Assembly (NCBI GenBank): GCA_024704765.1
Contig: JAKMXF010000326.1
Location: 186,001-250,000 of the forward strand
Direction: 5' to 3'
DNA length: 64,000 bases
From: Oopsacas minuta
Taxonomy: Eukaryota; Porifera; Hexactinellida; Lyssacinosida; Leucopsacidae
The notes under the pieces were generated by a model, which did not search any database, was not told the origin of the DNA, and worked only from the letters and a program-made list of their open reading frames with translations. Below are positions 47,907-58,691 of the stretch, in pieces. The position numbers and the translations under genes are program-made. Each line of letters begins with the position of its first letter. Within the stretch, counting starts at the first letter, position 1.

Positions 47907-49554
47907 TTGAGTGGAATGCTATTTTTTAGGTCCACAATCAAATGGAATAACAAGCTTGCTCCGTTGTCCTACATCAACGAGGTACCAAACATCCTACGAT
48001 TATACCATGACACAGAACATACTGGTGTGAATGCAACTACCAACATAATAATTAAAGAATATATTTGGAAGGGAATGCAAAAGAAATTCGTAAATATCTA
48101 AGTTGTATCAATATATCTCCTTTTCTAGAAGAGCAAATTTCTAAGTTATACTATATTTCCCTGTATGGGTAAATAGTTGTCATCAGTGTCAGATGATATC
48201 ATCCCGTTTAAATAAAGATTACACCCAATTCTAGCTTAGAAAAACCCTTGGCATCATATCTGTATGGACCTTGTTTGCGATTTACCATCTAATTCGGAAG
48301 GATTCAAACACATTCTCGTGATTGTTATTATTCGAGCAAGTTTGTCGCTGTGAGACCTTGTTTACGAAGACATCAAAATCAATTATTGATGTACTCTTTG
48401 ATATTTATCTCAGTCTTGGAGTCCTTGCAATAATACAGCATGACAATGGTCCATAATTCACTAGTAATGTGAGTGTATTTGCTGATATAATCAATACAGG
48501 TTACAATATTTAAAATAGTATTATTGCTAATTATACGAATGTCCCACGATTCCGTACATCTAGGCTGTCGTAACAAAGATAACCATACTATAGTCTGCAC
48601 AGTAAAAATTTACAGGATATTTCTTTACATTATAAACTGTATATATATAGGAATTCAAGAATTTCCACATACAATTGAATGTTGATGATCGCTCATAACT
48701 GCATCCATAAACTAATGGTCAGTGGAAGCGGATAATAAGATAATTAAAAGGTAACAATACCTCATATATTTATCTCTAGTAACTTAATTATTCTTTAATA
48801 TTTACTATATAGGAAATAGCTAAATTTATATCCGGCAAATACATAGAACGGACATAAACTTCAGCCTGCATGCCTATCCTAAAATATCCACAAAAAGAGA
48901 TCTACTCGTTATAGTGCCATTCCAACTTATGTTCGTGCGTGAATTTAACCACTTGTCTCTCCTTCATATTTTGAATATACCACTAGAGGAACATGAAGAT
49001 GAAGATACTACTATTGATGAGAATATTACTACTGCTGAAAATTTAACTGATCCTTATGAAGATATTACTGCTGATGAAGACTGGATATCAGATCTGAAAC
49101 ATCTCAGAAAGTCCAACGAGATTATGCAAAGTGCAACATAAGTATCAAGCAGAGTTATCAAAAGAAATCATATGACACGAAAGTTAAGACAAAGGGATAA
49201 GTAATGGTATATTCATTTACCTACGTATGTAATACTACTCGTAAATTTTGCGAATTATTTTTGTTCTAGTATATCATTTAAAGAAGGCGACCTATTTGTT
49301 GTACTTGATAAAAGAAAAGAAAGGAAAAGCCTGACATCAAAGAAAAGCCGATGTATAAACGACCATTTAAAGTGTTCAAGGTAACAGATAGCCATTTAGT
49401 TACTATCATCAACGACAAACCCACTAAATATCCTACACATTTAACAAAAGAATACAATCACCGTGAACTTGCGATAACTACTTGTGTATATGTATCTTGT
49501 CATGACATTACTAGTAATTCTGTCGTGATTTTACCATGCCTAATAGCGCACTAA
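47907..49554 (+). pseudogene. Gypsy-type (or related) retroelement integrase remnant
   Basis: Broken plus-strand frames. RLYHDTEHTGVNATTNII near 47985-48040 is the first His pair of the HHCC zinc domain, and CHQCQM near 48180-48197 the Cys pair. The first catalytic Asp is in CMDLVCDLP (codon 48267-48269), the second in QHDNGP (48442-48444). The catalytic Glu is in VEADNKIIK (48725-48727). Beyond the core, VPFQLMFVREFNH (48918-48955) matches the post-core 'TPFELMFGR' block, and FKVFKVTDSHLVTI near 49366-49407 the C-terminal SH3-like domain. Several stops occur. Gaps resembling introns interrupt conserved blocks at about 48105-48170 and 49197-49270. No long terminal repeats, protease or reverse transcriptase recognised. 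A Ginger-type DNA transposon is an alternative. Confidence 0.7.
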
Positions 49555-49699
49555 CAATTATACTTGCATTGATTTGTACTTTACGATTACATTTATAGGA
49601 AGATGATATTGCGAAATCGCAATCTCAAATAGAACACCTCGCTGAAAGAAAAAGGAAGCTCTAAAAAGAAAACCTAGGCCTGAAAAACAAAAAATACGC

Positions 49700-50158
49700 A
49701 AAAAAATAGAAAAAGGTATTAAATTTAAGGAATTACGTACTTGTCATTGATCGATATGTAAGTTAATAGCTTACCAATTAATCGATTCACTAATCGGTCG
49801 GTACTAGGGAGCAAGGTCAAAGATATGTAGCCTTTGAAATTCTATTGTAACTTTTAGATATACGAAGGTGAGGCAAAGTGTACATCTAAAAGCACTCTTA
49901 AATGAATTATTTGCATTACAGGTGAGGCATAAAAATTTCTAGTTTACATTATTTAATATGGCATCTCGATATGCACGCACACTTTAGGCTGAGGTAATAA
50001 CACATATAAAGTACAAGACATATATTTCCAAACTACTCTAAGATCTTATTAACAGTTCAGGAAAAGATATTAGCTTATCAAAGTTAATCCTGCCGCATGT
50101 TTTGAAAGATTGCAGTCAATTTGAAATTGAATTTTATATATTTTTACTATCATTACAG
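49700..50158. other. Spacer with little signal
   Basis: AT-rich and non-coding. A lysine-rich broken frame at 49600-49720 (AKSQSQIEHLAERKRKL) may be the tail of the integrase-containing protein. Confidence 0.35.
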
Positions 50159-50164
50159 GGCCTT

Positions 50165-50350
50165 GATATGTCGAATTTAAATTGCGAGAAGAAGTTTTGG
50201 GAATATTGCTTGACTGGACACGAACAGCATACTCTTGTATGAATGCGACACCCTCACTCAATCCAATTGACTATGTAAATCATAAACTATATGGAACTGT
50301 AAGTGTAAGACATAAACTGAATACTATTATCCAAAGGACTCAGGATGCAT
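50165..50350 (+). pseudogene. Coding-like fragment, possibly Tc1-type transposase C-terminus
   Basis: An open frame from a TGA at 50164-50166 to a stop near 50348 reads LREEVLGILLDWTRTAYS, then TPSLNPIDYVNHKLYG. The order 'LDW...(S)LNPI.(h)(v)(w)..L' resembles the third catalytic block of Tc1 transposases, but the match is loose and no upstream blocks were found. A GTAAGTG after KLYGT could instead be a donor of a host exon. Not resolved. Confidence 0.3.
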
Positions 50351-51434
50351 AACTGGACATTTAAGTCATTTAACAATAATTCTTTGAGACCAGCCCTCAG
50401 CAGCCAATTGGAAACTAATTATGATTTGTACATTGTTTTGACGAAAATGATCTTTTACAGAATTGGTCTAGGGCGATCATTTTGTCAAATTTACAGAAAA
50501 TGGTCCCCCTACGAAATTGATCCTCCTAATGCTTTTTACTATGAATTGTGTAATAAACTTATGTTATATCAATCTGGTATGACGCGTGCTGACCAAAATT
50601 CAATAATTTCGAAAACACAAAACCAGCACGTTGTGTAGCCATAGCGAAATGTGTTACAATTTTCCTGCTACTCTTCCCGCGTTGTACCAAATAATTTGTG
50701 CGTTGGGTCTGACCAGGCCCGACGGTTTTCTATTTATTTACATTAATTAAGCAAAAAGGTTTTCGTTTGGTAACATGTTCTTGTGCCTGCATCATGCTCC
50801 TAATGTCCTTGAGTTGTACCTCCCTATTTTCCAACTTGGTACAAGAACATATAAGAAATGGTTTCAGAGATTTCAAAACGCACTGATTTAGCCATGAGTT
50901 TCGTAAATTTTCTTACATAAATTACTGATAAAAGGCACACCTCGCTATTTAAATCAATTACTCGATTCTCTCATCAATTTCCGTTTTCCTAGTAAATTTA
51001 ACCGGAACCTACAGGAGCTCTCAATATTAGTAAAACTGTGCACAATGATACGCAAAACAACTAGACAGTATGAATTCGGATACCGACAATTCGCACCAAT
51101 TTGATATGGTATTAGTTAATTAATTTAATCTAAGTACACGTAAATAATTAATTTTCTAATAATTATTTCTGCACACGGAAGTCTTAATTGGATAGATAAT
51201 TCTAATTTTAGATGACATGACTCCATGAATTCATTTAATGATATGTATTCCAAAGATTGCTAAAGTAAGTATCAAGTAAACACACATGAAGTAAATACTC
51301 TTAGGGCTGTAATTGGTAAAGAGGAATGTAGTAAACAGGATGTGATCACCTGTGATATTTGCAATCCTCGGACATAAATAGAAAATGATCTAGTTCAAAC
51401 TCAGATTCGTTTTCTCATTACCAATCAACACATT
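50351..51434. other. Non-coding stretch
   Basis: One 97-codon frame (50345-50638 plus) without recognisable motifs; otherwise AT-rich sequence. It ends at the sharp rise in GC where the MULE fragment begins. Confidence 0.35.
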
Positions 51435-52434
51435 TTGTCTTTGAAATTTTATAACTTTACTAATGGCGAACCTCTTGATCAGTCGACCTTTAGGCTGATC
51501 AAGTCACAAAGAGGAGGAGACAAGCTGTCGGAGGATGGATATTTATTTGGAGTGCAGAGGAGAGTTGGAGATGTGACGCATTGGTTGTGTGAGCAAAGAG
51601 GGGTCTGCAAAGCTAGAGTTCATACCAAAGGGATGGTGATAGTCAAGCGCACGAATGAGCACTCCCATGGGCCTGACGAGCAGGCAGCGGACTGTTGTGA
51701 AGCGAAGGCAGGCATGAAGAGGAAAACACGGGAGTCCCAGGATAGCACACACCACATATGGGCGAGAGTTTGCAACAGCATCAGAGGGTACTGCTGCTAA
51801 ACTCCCCAAACTGGACAGCCTGAAGCGGACGATACAACGCCAACGTGCTAGTGTACTTGCAGCTCCAGCACAGCCTACCACTCTAGCAGAGCTAGCTCTA
51901 CCAGCAGTCTACCAGCAGACAGCCAAGGGAGAACAGTTCTTACTCTACGATTCTGGTGCAGACGATGTACACAGATTCCTCATCTTCGGGACACAACACA
52001 ACCTCGGGATGCTGCAGCAAAGCAAGATCTGGCTAGCTGATAGCACCTTCAAGACGCCACCTCCCCTCTTCGCCCAGGTGTATGTGGTGCATGGACTCCG
52101 TGGAGGAGATGATCCTATGAAGACTGGTCATCTGTTACCGAGCCTGTTCGTGCTACTGCCCAACAAGACGGAGGCTGCCTACCTGAGGATGTGGGAACAG
52201 ATCCGCCTACTGTGTCCACTTGCCCAGCCTCAACAGATGCTCCTGGACTTTGAGAAGGGCGTGATTACCAGCTTTGAGCATGTCTGGCCTAACACAGTAG
52301 TGAAGTGCTGCTTCTTCCACCTCACACAGAATATCTGGCGGCATGTGCAGTCTGTAGGGCTGCAGTCTGCCTACACTCATTACGAAGAGTTGGGCCAGCT
52401 CAATGTGGGGAAATTTAAGAAAGATTTTCCATAG
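51435..52434 (+). pseudogene. MULE transposase fragment with FLYWCH finger
   Basis: The N-terminal frame (51435-51800) holds a FLYWCH-type zinc finger: LIKSQRGGDKLSEDGYLF, then HWLCEQRGVCKARV and NEHSHGP, giving the C-C-H-H pattern. A one-base shift near 51772 leads into the transposase core. That core has WLADSTFKTPP near 52030 (first catalytic Asp), LLDFEKGVITSF near 52240 (second Asp) and CFFHLTQNIWRHVQ near 52310-52350, the conserved C/H block of Mutator-like transposases. The frame ends at 52434, before the usual C-terminal part, so it is truncated. The first frame has no ATG at its beginning, so an upstream exon or decay is implied. GC content is visibly much higher than in the flanking sequence. 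Terminal repeats were not found. Confidence 0.85.
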
Positions 52435-52461
52435 AAGAACAGCTTCAAATTGTATTATGAT

Positions 52462-52974
52462 CTAGGGTGCGACCCGTAAAGCCCGTGGTCAGTGGCCCGC
52501 TATCAAAGCCCGCGGCCCGCGGCCCGCTTATTTATTCCACCAGCCCGTGATTTAGGAAATTTGTTTATTTTATGGCACTGTTGGCTGAATTCGTGAATGT
52601 ATTCTCAAAGAATTAAGAATTCCTATAAATTCCGCGTTATAAGATGGGAGAAATCGTGTGCGCAAATAGTATATATATGAAACTTTATATATATGCAACA
52701 CTTTGATTGTTTCTTTAGTTACAGATAACACTGACATGATTCTACCTCTCTATGAGGATTATTAGATTAAACGAAAATAACATTTATAATACTTGTGATA
52801 CTTACATATACTAAAATAGTAATAATTTCAGGACCTAATTCTATAATTAAAGTATATTCATCATCTGTAAAATTGTTCTTTTTGACTCTTTTCAGCCCGT
52901 TTTGTGCCCGCGGCCCGTGGAAAAAAGCCCGCAGCCCGTGATTTACAATAAAGCCCGCACGGGTCGCACCCTAG
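52462..52974. mobile_element. hAT-type MITE, 513 bp, perfect 8-bp target duplication
   Basis: Sixteen-bp perfect inverted ends CTAGGGTGCGACCCGT, flanked on both sides by ATTATGAT (52454-52461 and 52975-52982). Clusters of GCCCG(C/T) repeats near both ends form GC-rich subterminal arrays around an AT-rich centre. No coding capacity. It inserted 28 bp beyond the end of the MULE fragment, and the perfect duplication suggests a fairly recent event. Confidence 0.93.
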
Positions 52975-52982
52975 ATTATGAT

Positions 52983-54347
52983 AAATCCGGAATGATTTAA
53001 TTTATATTTTTTCCAAATGTATGGATAATTTCTTTGATCACAGATTGTGCAATCCATACTTTACTACTTGTACAGTTCAAAAATTCAACATATACAAGTA
53101 AGCTACTCTTCCTTGCGGTACGCGGTTGCGGATACGAAGCGTCCTCATTAAGCACCTTTCGAGCGCCTAGGTTACTCCTAATCAACCGATAATTTGTGTT
53201 ATGAATTACTAAGTATCCTATGTATGCTTTGAAAGTCACTCTCTAAGTCGAATATTCACGATATGCTATTCGAACACTCGATTACCTCTGTAGCCGTTAA
53301 AAGTATACGAATATTTTGAAATTTCTTTACTTTATGTACATAAATAACAACAAAATTGATCATACAATGCTAAAAACCATATTCAGAATCAATTGATCAA
53401 TCAAATTAGGTGCGAATTGTCGGTATTCCGTATGAATTAGTTCTATGAAATAAAACTATCAATAGACAACATGAATAATCTAAACTAGTGATTCCAATGT
53501 GAAGAATAAATTAAGGTGAAATTGTGTCGTAGTGTTCAACTACACATTGAGAAATAGACTAGCGCACTACAAGGGTCACGAAGATTTCCTGTCTGTATTC
53601 AGGCCTTCGGGTCTCTTATAGCAGGTGTGAAGGTGTATATTGTAACTAACAAGATCACGTGCTCTTTCCATCTTATAATACCTTAGTAATGGAATAACAG
53701 ATACACAAACAGCCAGCAATTGTGATTTAGTAAATATAGATATGAACATAAATAGAAATAGGAACAGACTATTACAATGAGAATTTGATTGTATACATAG
53801 AATGTTGGATAATGAAAATGGAAATATACTGGCTAATCAGGCTGAGTTGTGAAAGTGAATCCAATGAAATTCGTCATAGAGATTCCCATGAGGATCTACA
53901 CAGGGGAAAATTCATCCCCACTCCTATTCCCATCGAATGGAATGGGATTTCCAATCCCATGGCAACCATGTCATCCATAGTGAATAATAGTTAAGTGTAC
54001 TGTATTATGTAGTTCCCGATGAAACTGATTCAATATGTAGAGACTGATAGAATTCGAATATAGCAGCAACTTTGCTTAATCTCATTAGAAATTTGTGCAA
54101 GATGCAGTTTGATAGGCAGGCCAACAAAAATATTTCTGTCTCTTGGCTCAGATTGTTGGAGCGATTTTAGGGTATATTGACGTTGTTGAATGGGAAAATA
54201 CTATTAGTTTCGCTGAATTGGCTCTAGTTTTCAGGATATTACACAACATCAAATTTTGAGGTAATAATACAATTATATTCGATTTGTATGTCATATCAAC
54301 ATCCACAACAATTAGTTCACTCTATTTCCAGCATAGTAGAACCTTCT
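52983..54347. other. Non-coding stretch
   Basis: No supported gene. The piece at 53875-53960 has ATTCCCATGAGGAT and further CCCAT / ATGGG repeats, similar in inverted orientation to 47095-47145. Otherwise AT-rich. Confidence 0.35.
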
Positions 54348-56040
54348 ATGGATTCAAAGCGCATTGGACGCTGTTGTCTCAATGATGATCCTGATGTCTT
54401 TTGATATAGTTGCGGTGAATATATGGCAAAGGAACATTGTCTTAATGTTAGAGATGTGACCATAAGAGCTCATCAGGATTACTCTGGTATGAAGTTAGGC
54501 GATCAGGATATGTCATGGAGCCCTTACAAAGTGTGCCTATATTGCACAGAAACCCCCTGCCTATGGGTCCAAGTAAAAGCCAAATCCATGAAGTTTGGGG
54601 TACCAATGGTTTGGCGAGAGCCCAAGAACCATCACGATGACTGTTATTTCTGCATGGTTAACATGTCTGGATGGAACCGACAGAAAAAGAATTCGTGGCG
54701 ATATCTTGACATAGATTCTGCAAGAAGGCTAATTCTACAGTGCAGCGAAATTCAGGTGCCTGTTCTAAGCCCTTACCTGATGTAGTTCCTCATACTGCGT
54801 TAACTGAGGCAACTGATGAATCGTCGGACAGCACTTACAGCAGCAATAGCTGTAATGAGTTGTTACAGATAAGTAAAGCGGAGCCTTGTACACAGGGCAG
54901 CTCAACTACTTAGTGAGATTTAAGCTTGTCAAAAGATGCTTCAGAGATCCTGGCCTCCCGTCTCAGTAAATACCATGTTCTCCACAGTGAAGCTAAGATA
55001 AATTATTACCGACGCAGAGACGAAGAACGTATTCGCTATTTCAGTGAAGAAGGCGATTTCGTGTTTTGTAATAACATCCCAGGATTTCTCTCAGCAATGG
55101 GTCTGTCTCAATTGATTCCGAATGAGTGGCGTTTATTAATCGACAGCTCTAAACGGAATCCAAAGTGTGTGTTGCTGCATAAGGGTAACAAGTTTGCCTG
55201 TGTTCCGATCTGCCATTCAGTATTCTTGAACGAGTACTAAGCAACTGTGAAGATGGTCCCACAAAATCTATGTTATGATGAATATAACTGGATCGCGTCT
55301 GAGGACTTGACAATGGTCAACATTCTGTTAGGACAGCAAAGTGGTTACATTAAGTACCCATGCTTTCTTTGTTTGTGGATAGCAGAGCGGATGAGGTGCC
55401 CTGGGAAGAGAAGAACTGGCCCGTTAGTCAATAGCTTGCCTTGGGGGAAAAGAATATCATTAACGAGCCACTAGTTAGCCGTGACCGTATCGTCCAACTC
55501 CCACTACATATCAGGTTGGGACTGATGAAACAGTTCGTAAAGGCATTGGACAAGATGGTTCCTGCTTCAGCTACCTCTGCTCAGTATATCGCGATCTAAG
55601 AAGCGAAAGAGTAAGGCACGATTTTTGATGGGGCACAAATCAGAAAACTGATAAAAGATGAAGATTTCGCCTCACACATGACTGGAGTTGAGGCAGCCGC
55701 GTGGTATTCCTCTGTCGAAGTTGTAAAGGGATTTCTAGGCACCACTAAATAGTTAACTACAAGAATCTTGTCGAAGGCATGCTCAAGAACTTCCACAGTC
55801 TGTGAACCAGAATGAGCATAAAACTTCACTACTTCTATAGCCATTTAGAGAGATTCCCTGAAAATCTTGGTGATTTAAGCGAAGAACAGGGCGATGGATT
55901 CCACGAAGACATCAGAACTATGGAGGTACAGTATCAAGGAGATGGGACGCTCACATGTTGTCAGATTACTGCTGGAGCCTTATGCGTTATTGCGCCCAAT
56001 AACCTCACAAGAGGGATTCGTATAAGAGAAGTTCGTTCAT
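54348..56040 (+). pseudogene. Recurrent unclassified transposon protein, copy B
   Basis: Same family as the protein at 27.8-29.6 kb, in the same order. It starts MDSKRIGRCCLNDDPDVF, and a TGA (54402-54404) replaces the expected Cys of the N-terminal finger. Then come GMKLGDQDMSWSPYKVC, VPMVWREPKNHHDDCYFC, EWRLLIDSSKRNPKCVLLHK at about 55121-55180, YIKYPCFLCLWI near 55345-55380, LPLHIRLGLMKQFVKALD near 55498-55553, and LGDLSEEQGDGFHED near 55868-55912. At least six stops or shifts break it. It is more decayed than copy A, with no terminal repeats recognised. The shared blocks help define which residues are conserved in the family. Confidence 0.8.
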
Positions 56041-57735
56041 GATTGATAAGTATTCGGATCATATTATATCTCAAATTATCTGCGTATTACGTACGTTCAA
56101 TTCTAGTTATAAGGTAATACATACATACTATATAGTATAAGTGAACACAGATTCACGGATACTGAATATCGCAATTTTACAATATCACAAAATGTAGAAC
56201 CAATTGACCAGAACGTGGCCATTTTTGAACTCAGTGACCCCGATATACCCTAGCAATAGTCTCAACTTATCAACCAAGAAAATGTTGTTGGACAGTGTAG
56301 TAAATGAGAAAAATGCAATATTTCATAGAAATTGATTTCATTACTGTTGAATAATTGACTTAGCTTAATACTATTTTGAATCAACTTTTAGGGTGGACTA
56401 ATACTTTTGATAAAGGAGTGCATATGGTGTATATGATTGGTGCGTAGGTAATCGATGGTGCGAGCTGATTGTAGCCATCACAATTGAAGTAGAAATTGAT
56501 ATTAAGTGTATGTTCAAGGATTATGAAGTTGTACAATATATAAGAAAATGTGGCTTAATAATTGTATCTAAAAAAGCAAGGGAGAGTAACACCCCTCTGC
56601 ATGATATACGTTTTACTGATTCTTAAGATTAAATATCTAGTAACCGCATTCTAGTTTTGTGAGACGATACTCAATTTAAAACCTACCTGAAAATAGGATA
56701 GATCGAAATCCGAATGACTAGGGGTATAAATATTGCTGATACTAAGTGAATTAGACATATGTAAATCAATTATAATTATTAAGAATTAATTATTTGAATT
56801 GTTTTTGTCTTCTGAACCGTATTTAAGGGCCCAGAGAGGTCACTGGAGTACTTTGCACAAAATCAATGTGGAATAGCAAAATATTCAGTGGCCGGAAAAT
56901 CTAAACTCGGATTCAGTAATGGCCATTTAATGAAATTAATCGAGAACAACTGACGTAGATGTTAAATCAAAGTATATTTATTTTCGACCAAGATTTAAGT
57001 TTTTGGGAGCAAAGTTTACCAGGTTTCAGAGATAATCGATAACAAATGACACGAACTCAGGCAGAATATGTCAAAACAACATAAGATTTGAATTGGCAAT
57101 AAAGACAGCAACATAATTCAAACGCATTTAATCAATACTAGTGGGCTTAGCTTGCAAGGTTGCTGCGCGACAGCTCAGTACTCTAGGATATCTTAAGTAT
57201 TAAACAACAAAATATGTATTGTTATTGGAGGCTATGCAACAGAATATACTGGCCACTATTGCCTATAATTCACAAAAAAGTAAAACTTTTAAGATATATT
57301 ATCCATGGTGCATATAAATTAGATTGAAAGACTTTCGGTGGTGACACTGGAGATGCTATATCACTTTTGGTTTGTAATCTAGGAACTTCGTGCCTCTGGG
57401 ATTAAGTTATTCAGCATAATTAGTTATTCTTTAGAGTAATGATGACGTGATAATACCACAATCGGTTAGCTTTTGGTTAAAATCATAATGTCAGGACATT
57501 AGTCACATTGACGGATACCTGTAATTTAAAAATTCGCTCTTCTATGATGTATATAGCCTGATCACTGGTAAATAATGTGAATTTCCGAAATCCAAAATGT
57601 GACAATGACGTCAAAATTCCGTCATGTGTGAACTTTCACCAAAGACTCGAAATTATCCGAGCTAGCCCCAAAATACCACAGTATGCAAAAATCAGCCCTG
57701 TGGCTTTCCTGTTTCTTCAGTCAATGCTGAACATA
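56041..57735. other. Non-coding stretch
   Basis: AT-rich. GGGTGGACTAATACTTTTGATAAAGGAGTG at about 56391-56420 resembles a Tc1-type end in complement (CACTCCTTTATCAAAAGTAT), but the partner end was not located. The frame at 57577-57789 runs into the next MITE and is not supported. Confidence 0.35.
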
Positions 57736-58155
57736 AGGTGGAAGCCGCTTAATCGGGACAGCTCGGAAGTCAAAGTTTTTCCCGGATAAACCGATTTTGA
57801 TATATTCAAGTACTCAAAACTAGTTTTCATAGTCGCAGATCAACACCAGAGACAAGTTATTAAACTACTAGAAAATCCTGATTTATCTAGGGAGTGAGCA
57901 AATTTAATATAATCTGGGTTTGTAATTGTAATAGATTCGTCGTCGCATTGTTATGGTAATAGAATATTAAAATTCCCACTTTTAAAAACAAACCACATTA
58001 CAATGATTCTGAATAAATATTCTATCGGTTAATCGGGATAAGAATTCCCTATTAACCGATTCGATATCCCAATTACCGATGATTTTCTATATAAGAAATC
58101 TGTTCCCAACCATTATCCCGTTTATGCGGATATCCCGATTAAACGGCTTCCACTG
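57736..58155. mobile_element. MITE, about 420 bp, pogo/Tc1-like ends
   Basis: Left AGGTGGAAGCCGCTTAATCG and complemented right CAGTGGAAGCCGTTTAATCG are inverted repeats. The phrase TTAATCGGGATA and its complement recur inside near 58030-58140 as nested repeats. Target duplication is not clear. No coding capacity. Confidence 0.7.
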
Positions 58156-58221
58156 TGACAAACATACATATGTATACCTACACATATCTACAAAGATTCA
58201 TTACGTATTAATTGCATAGAT

Positions 58222-58302
58222 TAGTGATTCTCAACCTGGGGTCCGCGGCCCCCAATATAATGAATCAAACAGGTCCGCGGAAGAAAAAGGTGAGAACCAA
58301 TG
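58222..58302. mobile_element. Tiny hAT MITE, 81 bp
   Basis: The left end TAGTGATTCTCAACCTGGGG and the complemented right end CATTGGTTCTCACCT are variants of the widespread hAT terminus CAGTGGTTCTCAACCT. A CCGCGG block lies inside each end. Flanks GCATAGAT and GTATAGAT agree at 7 of 8 positions, fitting an 8-bp hAT duplication. Confidence 0.8.
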
Positions 58303-58691
58303 GTATAGATCATAACATTCTAATATGCATAAATGGGTAGGACCGGAATATGTTCTTGACTATGTTAACCCAATCATACCCAATTTAATCGCCCTATACT
58401 AATCTTGAGAATATATAGCTTTATATTAACTATTGTAAGGTAAAATTGCGAACAAATAACCAGTTCAACAATCACAAAAACAACATTAAACACCAACAAA
58501 AAATACACATCTATTATCTTCAATTGTAATGAGTAATGAGGTTAAGTACAGAATGCCATCTAGTATCGTTAATGAGTAATCACTTTAGTTAGTAGTTAGA
58601 AAACATCGTACACCGAGTATGTTGAGTGAAAAGTACACATATACGTAATATCTTTAGTGAAGGTAAGTACACATGAGGATATAGTATCCGT
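58303..58691. other. Spacer before the large hairpin
   Basis: AT-rich, nothing recognised. Confidence 0.4.

Noticed and set aside
47095-53960. ATTCCCATGAGGAT repeats at 47.1 and 53.9 kb as ends of one large element
   Set aside because: They are inverted relative to each other and about 6.8 kb apart, but the matches are short and internal to G/C-run sequence. The intervening integrase, MULE and MITE are unrelated.
56391-56420. Tc1-type terminal repeat suggesting another element to its left
   Set aside because: The matching opposite end could not be located, so no element limits are claimed.
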